DNA of 64,000 bases from the NCBI RefSeq assembly GCF_011766325.1, contig NZ_BLLG01000008.1, positions 62,001-126,000 on the forward strand, read 5' to 3'. The DNA is from Streptomyces pacificus. Its GTDB lineage: Bacteria > Actinomycetota > Actinomycetes > Streptomycetales > Streptomycetaceae. The position numbers and the translations under genes are program-made. Below, piece by piece: positions 9,345 through 16,750 of the stretch. Each line of letters opens with the position of its first letter. Position 1 is the stretch's first letter. Below the pieces are notes generated by a model. The model ran no database searches, was not told where the DNA came from, and saw only the letters and a program-made list of their open reading frames with translations.

Positions 9345-11183
9345 TCAGCCGCTCCGATGCGACTGTGAGACGTTCGACGCCTCGGCCGGGACCGGCGTCC
9401 ATGTGTCGGCGAGGCCGGGGTTGTCCTTCAGCCAGGCCCGGACGGCCTCCTGCTCCTTGCCCTTGCCCGTCTCCTGGATCCTCTCCTCCAGGCCCGTGAG
9501 CTGCTCCTCGGTCATCTCGAAGTCCTGGAGCCACTCGCCGACCAGGGGGTTCTGAGCGGAGAAGCCCTTGCGGGCGAGGGTGTGGATGCCGTCGCCCGTG
9601 CCCCAGGTGCCCTTGGGGTCCTCGAGCTTCCTGAGGTCATAGGCGCTGTAGGCCCAGTGCGGCGACCACAGGGTGGTGACGATGGGCTCCTTCTTGTCGT
9701 AGGCCCGCTTCAGCTCGGCGAGCATGCCGGGGGTGGAGCCGTCGACGATGTCGTACTCGCCCTCCAGACCGTACTCCTTGAGGACCTTGTCCTTGAGGAT
9801 CCCCATCATTCCGGCGCTCGGCTCGATGCCGACGATGCGGCCCTTGAACTCGCCGGCCCTGCCCTTCAGGTCCGCGAGGGAGTCGACGCCCTTGACGTAC
9901 GCGGGCACCGACAGCTCCAGGGAGGTGGGGCCGTACCAGGAGCCCTTGTCCTCCAGCTTGTCGCGGTACTTGTCCCAGTACTGGGCGTGGGTGACCGGGA
10001 GCCAGGAGTCCGTCTGGAAGTCGATCTGCCCGCCGGCGAGACCGGTGTAGAGCGCGCCGGCCTCCAGCTGCCTGGTCTCGACCTCGAAGCCGCGGCGCTC
10101 CAGCAGCTCCTTCCACAGGAAGGTGGAGGCGATGCCCTCGTCCCACGGGATGTAGCCCACGGAGATCTTCTTGCCCCGGCCCACGTCGCCGGCGCCGCCG
10201 GCCTCGGCGGACGTGGTACCGCCGAACACGCCCATGCCGCCCGCGACCAGCGCCAGGACCACGGCACCGACCACGGCGACGACGGGCTGGGGGCGGTGGT
10301 TCCAGATCCTCGACCCGCCGGCCCCGGCCCCGGCGCGGGCCAGCGCCCGGCGCCCGAGGGGCGAGACCTGGCGGCCGAGCGCGCCGGTCATCCGGTCCAG
10401 GTACATGGCGAGGATGACGATGGAGACGCCGGCCTCGAAGCCGAGCCCGATGTCGACGTTGCCGATGGCGCGGTAGACGGCACCGCCGAGGCCGCCGCCG
10501 CCGACCATGCCGGCGATCACCACCATGGACAGGCCCAGCATGATCACCTGGTTGACGCCGGCCATGATCGTGGGCAGGGCGAGCGGCAGCTGCACGCGCA
10601 CCAGCGTGTCGCGCGGTGCGGTGCCGAACGCCTCCGCGGCCTCCACCAGCTCCTTGTCGACCTGGCGGATGCCGAGCTCGGTCATCCGCACACCCGGTGG
10701 CAGGGCGAAGACGATGGTGGCGATGATGCCGGGGACCACGCCGACGCCGAAGAAGATGATGCCGGGGATCAGGTAGACCATGGCGGGCATCGTCTGCATG
10801 AAGTCGAGGACCGGCCGGATCACGGCGCTGACGGCCTTGGAGCGCGACGCCCAGATGCCCAGCGGCACCGCGATCAGCAGCGTGACGACGGTGGCGACCA
10901 GCACCAGCGACAGGGTCGACATGGCCTCGTCCCACAGCTCGACGGAGTCGATCACCGCGAAGCCGGCGAAGGCCAGACCACCCGCGAGCAGACCGCGCAG
11001 CCACCACGCGGCGACGGCGAGAATGCCGGCGAAGAGCAGCGGCTCGGGTGCGGACAGCACCGCGTCGATGCCGTCGTACATGCCGGTGACGGCCGAGCTG
11101 ATGCCGTCGAACAGCCAGGAGAGGCCGGACTGGAGCCGGTCGACGCCGCCGTCGACCCACTCACCGAGGGGAATCCTAAGCAC
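9345..11183 (-). CDS. Glycine betaine/proline ABC importer: fused permease and substrate-binding protein
   Basis: 612-residue fusion of the OpuA type. The N-terminal half (about residues 1-290) is an ABC permease with five or six spans and the EAA-like loop EAAEAFGTAPRDTLVRVQLP. After one more hydrophobic segment (about 300-330) comes an OpuAC-type binding domain, starting KKISVGYIPWDEGIAS and containing GGQIDFQTDSWLPVTHAQYW, whose tryptophans form the quaternary-amine box. Because the binding domain is fused after a membrane span, it stays tethered outside the membrane. The frame overlaps the ATPase stop: GTG at 11183 overlaps by 8 bases and has AGGGGG nine bases upstream; GTG at 11189 is an alternative. 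It imports betaine-like osmoprotectants with the ATPase gene just upstream. Confidence 0.92.
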   Translation of the reverse strand: MLRIPLGEWVDGGVDRLQSGLSWLFDGISSAVTGMYDGIDAVLSAPEPLLFAGILAVAAWWLRGLLAGGLAFAGFAVIDSVELWDEAMSTLSLVLVATVVTLLIAVPLGIWASRSKAVSAVIRPVLDFMQTMPAMVYLIPGIIFFGVGVVPGIIATIVFALPPGVRMTELGIRQVDKELVEAAEAFGTAPRDTLVRVQLPLALPTIMAGVNQVIMLGLSMVVIAGMVGGGGLGGAVYRAIGNVDIGLGFEAGVSIVILAMYLDRMTGALGRQVSPLGRRALARAGAGAGGSRIWNHRPQPVVAVVGAVVLALVAGGMGVFGGTTSAEAGGAGDVGRGKKISVGYIPWDEGIASTFLWKELLERRGFEVETRQLEAGALYTGLAGGQIDFQTDSWLPVTHAQYWDKYRDKLEDKGSWYGPTSLELSVPAYVKGVDSLADLKGRAGEFKGRIVGIEPSAGMMGILKDKVLKEYGLEGEYDIVDGSTPGMLAELKRAYDKKEPIVTTLWSPHWAYSAYDLRKLEDPKGTWGTGDGIHTLARKGFSAQNPLVGEWLQDFEMTEEQLTGLEERIQETGKGKEQEAVRAWLKDNPGLADTWTPVPAEASNVSQSHRSG

Positions 11184-12285
11184 CCGCACGCACCCCCTGC
11201 TGAGCCTGCTGCGCCTGCTGAGCCGGCAGGCGGCGGGCCGGTGCGTCACAGGGCACCGGCTCGGCCCGCTCGTCGCCGAGGAAGCCGACCAGCCGGGACT
11301 GCGGGACGACTCCGACCACGTCGCCGGAGGCGTCCCTGACGGCCACCGGATGCGGGACGCGCGCGCTCACGGCGCACACGTCCGCGACGAGGGTGCCGGG
11401 TGCGACGGTCTCGCAGCCGCACCCGTCGGCGTCGCCGCTCCGCGGTTCGGCCATGACGGCGGAAGCCGTCAGCACCCGGGAGCGGTCCACGTCCTGGATG
11501 AACGACGCCACATAGTCGTCGGCGGGCCGGAGCAGGATGTCCTCGGCGGTGCCGAGCTGGACGATCCGCCCGTCGCGCATCACGGCGATGCGGTCGCCCA
11601 GGCGCATGGCCTCGTTGAGGTCGTGGGTGATGAAGACGATGGTCTTCTTCAGGCGCTTCTGGAGTTCGAGCAGCTGATCCTGCATATCGCGGCGGATGAG
11701 CGGATCGAGGGCGCTGAAGGACTCGTCCATCAGCAGCAGGTCGGCGTCCGTGGCGAGGGCGCGGGCCAGGCCGACGCGCTGCTGCATACCGCCGGACAGC
11801 TCGTCCGGCCAGGACTGCTCCCATCCGGCGAGACCGGCCAGCTCCAGCGCCTCGGTCGCGCGGCGCTCGCGCTCGGCGCGGGCGACGCCCTGGACCGCGA
11901 GGCCGTAGGCGGCGTTCTCCAGCACGCTGCGGTGGGGGAACAGCGCGAAGTGCTGGAAGACCATGCTGATCCTGGATGCACGCACCTCGCGGAGCCCGCG
12001 GGCGCCCAGGGCGGTCAGGTCCCGGCCGTCGAAGAGGACGCGTCCGGCGGTCGGCTCCAGCAGTCCGTTGAGCATGCGCAGCAGGGTGGACTTGCCGGAC
12101 CCGGACAGGCCCATGACGACGAAGATCTGACCCGGCTCGACGGAGAACGAGGCGTCGATCACCGCGGCCGTCGCTCCTTCGGCGCGGAGCTCGTCGCGGC
12201 CGGAGCCGTTCTCGAGCCTGCCCACCGCCTCGTCGGGTCGTCTGCCGAACACCTTGTACAGGTGTTCCGCCTGCAGCCTGGACAC
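11176..12285 (-). CDS. Glycine betaine/proline ABC importer ATPase (OpuAA/ProV type)
   Basis: 369-residue ATPase. Walker A is GLSGSGKST (about residue 60), the signature is LSGGMQQRVGLARALA, Walker B is LLLMDESFSALDP, and the switch is FITHDLNEAMRLGD. A long C-terminal part contains one CBS-like region (VADVCAVSARVPHPVAVRDA) that in the OpuA family senses ionic strength. The start at GTG 12285 sits behind a GAGG; a second GTG is six bases upstream. It overlaps the downstream permease/binding gene, so the two form one operon, and it is divergent from the exonuclease gene across a 385-base gap that holds a pentamer repeat. An osmotic-stress role is inferred from the family. Confidence 0.93.
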   Translation of the reverse strand: MSRLQAEHLYKVFGRRPDEAVGRLENGSGRDELRAEGATAAVIDASFSVEPGQIFVVMGLSGSGKSTLLRMLNGLLEPTAGRVLFDGRDLTALGARGLREVRASRISMVFQHFALFPHRSVLENAAYGLAVQGVARAERERRATEALELAGLAGWEQSWPDELSGGMQQRVGLARALATDADLLLMDESFSALDPLIRRDMQDQLLELQKRLKKTIVFITHDLNEAMRLGDRIAVMRDGRIVQLGTAEDILLRPADDYVASFIQDVDRSRVLTASAVMAEPRSGDADGCGCETVAPGTLVADVCAVSARVPHPVAVRDASGDVVGVVPQSRLVGFLGDERAEPVPCDAPARRLPAQQAQQAQQGVRAGA

Positions 12286-12510
12286 ATACACCTCACGCGT
12301 CGAACCGGAAACGGCCCGCCTCCCCCGCCGGCGGGCCGTGGAGCGGGCGGACTCTTCCCGCCTCCCCGCATCGTCACCGGTCGAAGGCACGGCGGGGTCC
12401 ACTCCGGCGCCGCACCTGCCCCGGTCTTCGCGCGGGCAAACGTAAAAGTGAGCCAGTTCACGGCAGGGTGGCCGGTCCGCGGCGGGCCGACGGGCCTGGT
12501 GACCGGCCGG

Positions 12511-12624
12511 TGCGGTGCGATGCCGCGCAATGCGATGCGGTGCGGTGCGATGCGGTGCAGTGCGATGAGGTGCGGTGCGGTGCGGTGCGGTGCGATGCGG
12601 TGCGGTGCGGTGCAGTGCGATGCG
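12511..12624 (+). repeat. Pentanucleotide minisatellite, TGCGG/TGCGA
   Basis: Twenty-two 5-bp units plus four bases keep strict 5-base phase over 114 bp; units are mostly TGCGG and TGCGA with a few TGCAG and single degenerate copies. It lies in the 385-base gap between the divergent ATPase and exonuclease genes, 47 bases before the exonuclease start. The rest of that gap shows no gene. Confidence 0.92.
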
Positions 12625-12670
12625 CCTGACGCAGAGGCGCTGTCCGAGGTGTACGGCATGATGGCGGACT

Positions 12671-13606
12671 GTGACGCGACGCCTGATGCTCCTCGACACC
12701 GCTTCCCTGTACTTCCGCGCCTACTACGGGGTGCCGGACTCCGTGCGCGCCCCCGACGGCACCCCCGTCAACGCCGTCCGCGGACTCCTGGAGTTCATCA
12801 CCCGGCTGGTCCAGGACCACCGCCCGGACGAGCTGGTGGCCTGTATGGACGCGGACTGGCGACCGCACTGGCGGGTCGAGCTGATCCCCTCCTACAAGGC
12901 GCACCGGGTAGCGGTGGAGACCCCGGCGGGGCCGGACGAGGAGGAGGTGCCGGACACCCTGTCGCCGCAGGTCCCCGTCATCGAGGACGTGCTGGACGCC
13001 TTCGGCATCGCGCGGGTCGGCGTCGCGGGCTACGAGGCGGACGACGTGATCGGCACGCTCACGGCACGGGCGAGCGGCCCGGTCGACATCGTCACCGGCG
13101 ACCGGGACCTCTACCAGCTCGTGGACGACGCCCGCGGGATCCGCGTGCTCTACCCGCTGAAGGGCGTCGGCACGATGCAGTCGACCGACGAGGCGGTGCT
13201 CCGCGGGAAGTACGGCGTGGACGGCCCGGGTTACGCCGATCTGGCCCTGCTGCGCGGCGACCCGAGCGACGGGCTGCCGGGGGTGCCGGGCATCGGTGAG
13301 AAGACGGCGGCGAAGCTGCTGGCCGCCCACGGGGACCTGGCCGGGATCATGGCGGCGGTGGACGATCCGGCGTCCGGGCTGACGCCGGCCCAGCGCAGGC
13401 GGCTGGACGAGGCACGGCCCTATCTGGCGGTCGCCCCGAAGGTCGTCCGGGTCGCGGACGACGTGCCCCTTCCCGGCTTCGATCCGGCCCTGCCGAGAGA
13501 GCCCCGCGACCCGGCCGGACTCGACGGACTCGCCGCACGCTGGGGTCTGGGCAGGGCGGTGGGCCGGCTGCGCACCGGGCTGGCGGGCGCGAATCCCCCG
13601 CTCTGA
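12671..13606 (+). CDS. 5'-3' exonuclease, DNA polymerase I N-terminal type
   Basis: 311-residue stand-alone FEN-type nuclease. LLDTASLYFRAYYGVPDS with DGTPVNAVRGLLEF is the start of the fold. CMDADWRPHWR and VAGYEADDVIGTLTARA give metal-binding acidic clusters, and VTGDRDLYQLVDD the next one. LRGDPSDGLPGVPGIGEKTA is the helix-hairpin-helix DNA clamp. It has no polymerase domain, so it would process flaps or RNA primers alongside or instead of the PolA nuclease. The start is GTG at 12671; nearby ATGs are out of frame. It is divergent from the Opu operon. Confidence 0.92.
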   Translation: MTRRLMLLDTASLYFRAYYGVPDSVRAPDGTPVNAVRGLLEFITRLVQDHRPDELVACMDADWRPHWRVELIPSYKAHRVAVETPAGPDEEEVPDTLSPQVPVIEDVLDAFGIARVGVAGYEADDVIGTLTARASGPVDIVTGDRDLYQLVDDARGIRVLYPLKGVGTMQSTDEAVLRGKYGVDGPGYADLALLRGDPSDGLPGVPGIGEKTAAKLLAAHGDLAGIMAAVDDPASGLTPAQRRRLDEARPYLAVAPKVVRVADDVPLPGFDPALPREPRDPAGLDGLAARWGLGRAVGRLRTGLAGANPPL

Positions 13607-13610
13607 GGTG

Positions 13611-13630
13611 TTAGCTTAGGTAAGCCTAAG
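13611..13630. promoter_or_regulatory. Iron box (DmdR/IdeR operator)
   Basis: TTAGCTTAGGTAAGCCTAAG, with CTTAGG and CCTAAG arms at 13615-13630, closely resembles the TTAGGTTAGGCTAACCTAA operator bound by DtxR-family repressors DmdR and IdeR. It lies 24 bases before the siderophore-interacting protein start, where bound repressor would block transcription when iron is plentiful. Confidence 0.88.
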
Positions 13631-13653
13631 CATCTACGTCAGGGGAGACGGCC

Positions 13654-14490
13654 GTGGCAGAGACAGCCGCACGCAGGGCACCGCAGGTCCACCAGGCGCG
13701 GGTGCTGCGCACGGAACGGATCACCCCGCACATGGTCCGTCTCGTGCTCGGCGGCGAGGGGCTGGCCTCGTTCGCCCTGGACGGGTTCACCGACCCCTAT
13801 GTGAAGGTCGTCTTCCCGGTACCCGGTGTGGCCTACCCCGAGCCGTTCGACATGGCCCGGATCCGCGAGGAGTTGCCGCGCGGCCTGTGGCCGGCCAATC
13901 GCACCTACACCGCCCGCTCCTGGGACCCGGTCCACCGGGAACTCGTCATCGACTTCGTGGTCCACGGCGACCGCGGTCTCGCCGGGCCGTGGGCGGCACG
14001 GGTGCGGCCCGGCGAGACCGTGCGGCTGCTGGGCCCCGGGGGCGGATACGCACCGGACCCGGCGGCGGACTGGCACCTGCTCGCGGGGGACGAGAGCGCG
14101 CTCCCGGCCATCGCCACCTCGCTGGAGCAGATGCCGCGTGGCGCACGGGTCCGTGCCTTCGTCGAGATCGCCGGCCCCGAGGAGGAGCAGAAGATCGCCA
14201 CCCCGGACGGGGTCACCGTCAGCTGGCTGCACCGGGGCGCACGCCCCGTCGGCGAAGCCCTGATCGCCGCGGTACGCGCACTGGACTTCCCGGCGGGAGA
14301 CGTGCACGCCTTCGTGCACGGCGAGGCCGGCGCGGTGCGCGAACTGCGCCGCCACCTCCGGCTGGAGCGCGGCATCCCGCGGGAGCGGCTGTCCGCGTCG
14401 GGCTACTGGCGGCTGGGCAAGTCCGACGAGGCATGGCGGGCCGTCAAGCGCGACTGGAACGCGGAAGTGGAACGCGAGCAGGAGGCGTAG
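13654..14490 (+). CDS. Siderophore-interacting protein (ferric-siderophore reductase)
   Basis: 278-residue flavin-dependent reductase of the ViuB/SIP family, which reduces Fe(III)-siderophore in the cytosol to release iron. The FAD-binding motif is RTYTARSWDP near residue 90. The loop GPWAARVRPGETVRLLGPGG and the pyridine-nucleotide part (LAGDESALPAIATSLEQMP) follow, and GYWRLGKSDEAWR near the C-terminus is typical. GTG at 13654 has AGGGGAG eight bases before it. The iron box directly upstream indicates iron-repressed expression. No siderophore biosynthesis gene is adjacent. Confidence 0.94.
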   Translation: MAETAARRAPQVHQARVLRTERITPHMVRLVLGGEGLASFALDGFTDPYVKVVFPVPGVAYPEPFDMARIREELPRGLWPANRTYTARSWDPVHRELVIDFVVHGDRGLAGPWAARVRPGETVRLLGPGGGYAPDPAADWHLLAGDESALPAIATSLEQMPRGARVRAFVEIAGPEEEQKIATPDGVTVSWLHRGARPVGEALIAAVRALDFPAGDVHAFVHGEAGAVRELRRHLRLERGIPRERLSASGYWRLGKSDEAWRAVKRDWNAEVEREQEA

Positions 14491-14500
14491 CGTCCGGGCC

Positions 14501-14534
14501 GGCCTCAGGCGGCCTCAGGGGGCCTCAGGGGGCC
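14501..14534 (+). repeat. 10-bp tandem repeat GGCCTCAGGG in the SIP-sigma gap
   Basis: Three full units and a partial copy of GGCCTCAGGC/G follow the SIP stop. The 431-base gap 14491-14921 otherwise holds no convincing gene. It must contain the sigma-gene promoter, but I could not assign a -35/-10 pair with confidence. Confidence 0.75.
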
Positions 14535-14921
14535 TGTGCGGGAACGCGGGACCGGCGAGGACCTGCCCCCGCGAACGCCCCGGGCGCCTCCTCGTCCCGC
14601 TGCCGCATGCCTGCCCTGTCCCTGCCGTGTAGCCGCCGTGTACCCGCCGCCGTCCCCGGCTCCGGCACCCTCCCCGCCTCAGTCACCGCCGGTGCCGCAA
14701 CCCCGCCGGCCGCGGGGCCGTCTTCCCCCTCGGCGCCCCCGGCCCCGGTGCCGGACCGGCGCGTGAGCAGTAGGGGGTCCGCTCGGGACGCGGGCGTGAA
14801 AAAGATCGGCGCCACGGCAGTCAGGAGCCGTCTCCGCTCCGTATAGGGGAGGTGACACCCGCGGCGACGCAGGTCCGGGGAAGAGGGACCGACCGGAGCG
14901 GGCCGCGGTGAGGGGAGAGCG

Positions 14922-15506
14922 GTGAAGGAAGCGATACACATCACAGGGGCACCATCGGCGGGGCCGGGTCTCGACGAACTGCTCGTCCGGGTCGCGCGCG
15001 GCGATCAGCAGGCCTTCTCCCGTGTGTACGACGCGGTCTGCGGACCCGTACTCGGCGTCGTGCGCGGGGTGCTGCGCGATCCGGCGCAGTCCGAGGAGGT
15101 CGCCCAGGAGGTGCTGGTCGAGCTGTGGGTGACCGCCGCGCGCTACCAGCCGTCGCGTGGCTCCGCCCTCACCTGGACCCTGACCCTCGCCCACCGCCGC
15201 GCCGTCGACCGCGTACGCTCCGCCCAGGCCGCCGTCGAGCGCGAGCGGAAAGCCGCCCGCCTCGGCGGCACACCGGCGTTCGACGACGTCGTCGAACAGG
15301 TCGAGGCCCGGCTGGAACGGGAGCAGGTGCGGCGCTGTCTGCGCACCCTGACCGAACTCCAACGCCAGTCGGTGACCCTGGCCTACTACCGCGGCCTCGC
15401 CTACCGGGAGGTCGCCGAACTGCTCGCGGTGCCGCTGGGCACCGTGAAGACACGGATGCGCGACGGGTTGATCCGCCTGCGCGACTGCCTGGGGGTGAAC
15501 GCATGA
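14922..15506 (+). CDS. ECF RNA polymerase sigma factor, SigK type
   Basis: 194-residue extracytoplasmic-function sigma factor. Region 2 spans about residues 15-85: LLVRVARGDQQAFSRVYDAV, AQEVLVELWVTAARY and TWTLTLAHRRAVDRVR. Region 4 spans about 125-185, with LTELQRQSVTLAYYRGLAYR and the recognition helix VAELLAVPLGTVKTRMRDGL. GTG at 14922 follows GGGGAGAG. It is followed by an RskA-type membrane anti-sigma gene, the usual pairing for SigK-like factors, but here 220 bases separate them instead of the usual near contact. The regulon is unknown, and autoregulation is likely from the family. Confidence 0.9.
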   Translation: MKEAIHITGAPSAGPGLDELLVRVARGDQQAFSRVYDAVCGPVLGVVRGVLRDPAQSEEVAQEVLVELWVTAARYQPSRGSALTWTLTLAHRRAVDRVRSAQAAVERERKAARLGGTPAFDDVVEQVEARLEREQVRRCLRTLTELQRQSVTLAYYRGLAYREVAELLAVPLGTVKTRMRDGLIRLRDCLGVNA

Positions 15507-15730
15507 GTCCGGGCAAGGAGCAGCGCTCGGTGGAGAACGCCTCCCCGGGGTTCGCCGGCCGGCCCCAGCGGGGGCGTGCTCCCGATCCGGCACGTCCGTG
15601 CCGGGCCCGGCACGGACGTGCCGGATCGGCCCGGCCGGGGACCGGCACGCGCCCCTGGCCGTGCTGCCGCCGGGACCCGGCGGCAGCGGCGCCGCCCGCG
15701 ACGGCCGGGGAAGGGACGGTCCCGCGATGA
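15503..15730 (+). CDS. Possible 75-codon spacer ORF between sigma and anti-sigma genes
   Basis: An ATG at 15503 overlaps the sigma stop (ATGA) and the frame ends in a TGA at 15728-15730 that overlaps the anti-sigma ATG (again ATGA). The product would start MSPGKEQRSVENASPGFAG and then become Arg/Pro/Ala-rich where it crosses the 48-bp palindrome. It has no recognisable domain. It is either a translational bridge keeping ribosomes coupled from sigma to anti-sigma, or the residue of an insertion into the 5' end of the anti-sigma gene. A real protein product is doubtful. Confidence 0.35.
   Translation: MSPGKEQRSVENASPGFAGRPQRGRAPDPARPCRARHGRAGSARPGTGTRPWPCCRRDPAAAAPPATAGEGTVPR
15582..15629. repeat. 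48-bp perfect palindrome between sigma and anti-sigma genes
   Basis: Two 24-base halves (15582-15605 and 15606-15629) are exact reverse complements with no spacer. Each half contains smaller symmetric words (CCGGCAC, GTGCCGG). As RNA it could form a very stable hairpin between the coding parts, able to attenuate or stabilise the message; as DNA it could be a cruciform or the trace of an inverted duplication. Confidence 0.95.
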
Positions 15731-16542
15731 GCGCTGCGGCGAAGGGGGCGGCGGGCCGGGACGCCGAACTGCACACGCTGACGGGCGCGTACGCGCTCAA
15801 CGCGCTGGGCGACCGGGAACGCGTCCGGTTCGAACAGCATCTGGCCGTGTGCCCGGCGTGCGCACAGGAGGTACGGGAACTCGGGGCGACCGCGGTGCGC
15901 CTCGGCCTCGCCTCCTCCGAGGTCCCGCCGTCCGCGATGAAGTCCCGGGTGATGGCGCGGATCTCGGCCGTGCGCCAGGAGCCGCCGAAGGTCGCCGCCG
16001 CGGAGGCCGGCCGCATCCCGCCCGCGGTGCACAGGGCCCGCCCGCCCGCCCGGCGCAGGCTCGCCGGGTTCGTCCTCGCCGCGTGCGCCGCGGGGCTCGC
16101 GGCGCTCGGTGGCGTGGCGGTCGTCCAGCAGCGGGCCGCCGACGAGGCGCGGGCGGAGGCCCGCGAGGCGGCCGAACTGGCACGGCGGAGCACCCGGGCG
16201 CTCGCGGAGGTGCTCACCGCGCCCGATGTGCGCACGCGAAGCACGGAGCTGGGTCAGGGGGCGGCCGGCACCGTCGCCCTCTCCCGTGAGCGGGACCGCG
16301 CCGTCTTCCTCGCGTCCGGGCTGCCGCGGCCGGACGGCGGCCGGGTGTACCAGCTCTGGTTCGCGGACGGCGATGCGATGCGCCCGGCCGGGCTGCTCGC
16401 CTCGACGGGCGGTGCGGAGGCGTTCCTCATGGAGGGTGCGGTCGGCCGGGCAACGGGCGTGGGCGTCACCGTCGAGCCGGCCGGCGGCTCCCCCGCGCCC
16501 ACCTCCGAGCCGTTGGGCCTGCTGAGCTTCCCGTCCGGGTAG
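15727..16542 (+). CDS. Membrane anti-sigma factor, RskA type
   Basis: 271-residue anti-sigma factor. Residues 10-60 form a zinc-type anti-sigma domain, with HTLTGAYALNALGDRERVRF and HLAVCPACAQE supplying the His and two Cys. One membrane span lies near residues 105-125 (AGFVLAACAAGLAALGGVAV). The outside part (about 130-270) is the RskA domain, with RDRAVFLASGLPRPDGGRVY and QLWFADGD. ATG at 15727 is chosen because it begins just before the conserved N-terminus; the frame is open upstream. In this family the sigma is held at the membrane until site-1 and site-2 proteolysis releases it; the site-2 protease gene at 38.9 kb is a possible partner. Confidence 0.9.
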   Translation: MSAAAKGAAGRDAELHTLTGAYALNALGDRERVRFEQHLAVCPACAQEVRELGATAVRLGLASSEVPPSAMKSRVMARISAVRQEPPKVAAAEAGRIPPAVHRARPPARRRLAGFVLAACAAGLAALGGVAVVQQRAADEARAEAREAAELARRSTRALAEVLTAPDVRTRSTELGQGAAGTVALSRERDRAVFLASGLPRPDGGRVYQLWFADGDAMRPAGLLASTGGAEAFLMEGAVGRATGVGVTVEPAGGSPAPTSEPLGLLSFPSG

Positions 16543-16680
16543 GGCCCCGGCACGACAACCGCCCCGCGCCACTGGTACGGGCCGCGCCGCTCCCACCTGC
16601 CGGGCGGGGCGGCTGGATCCGATCGGGCCCCACCGGGGCTCGGCCGGGTCCGGGCACGGGCGCTCTGCCGGAGCTGCTCG

Positions 16681-16704
16681 CCCCCGGCCGGGCCCGGCCG
16701 GGGG
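16681..16704. terminator. Bidirectional hairpin between anti-sigma and helicase genes
   Basis: A 24-bp perfect palindrome (12-base halves of C, G runs centred between 16692 and 16693) sits in the 208-base gap between two convergent genes, where it could end both transcripts. Confidence 0.55.
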
Positions 16705-16750
16705 GCGTCGGGCCGGGCCGGCGCGTCCGGGCACAGCGGCCCCCGTTCGG

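Noticed and set aside
14525..14944. Minus-strand frame in the SIP-sigma gap.
   Set aside because: No family resemblance, runs through the sigma promoter region, and its composition is that of non-coding DNA.
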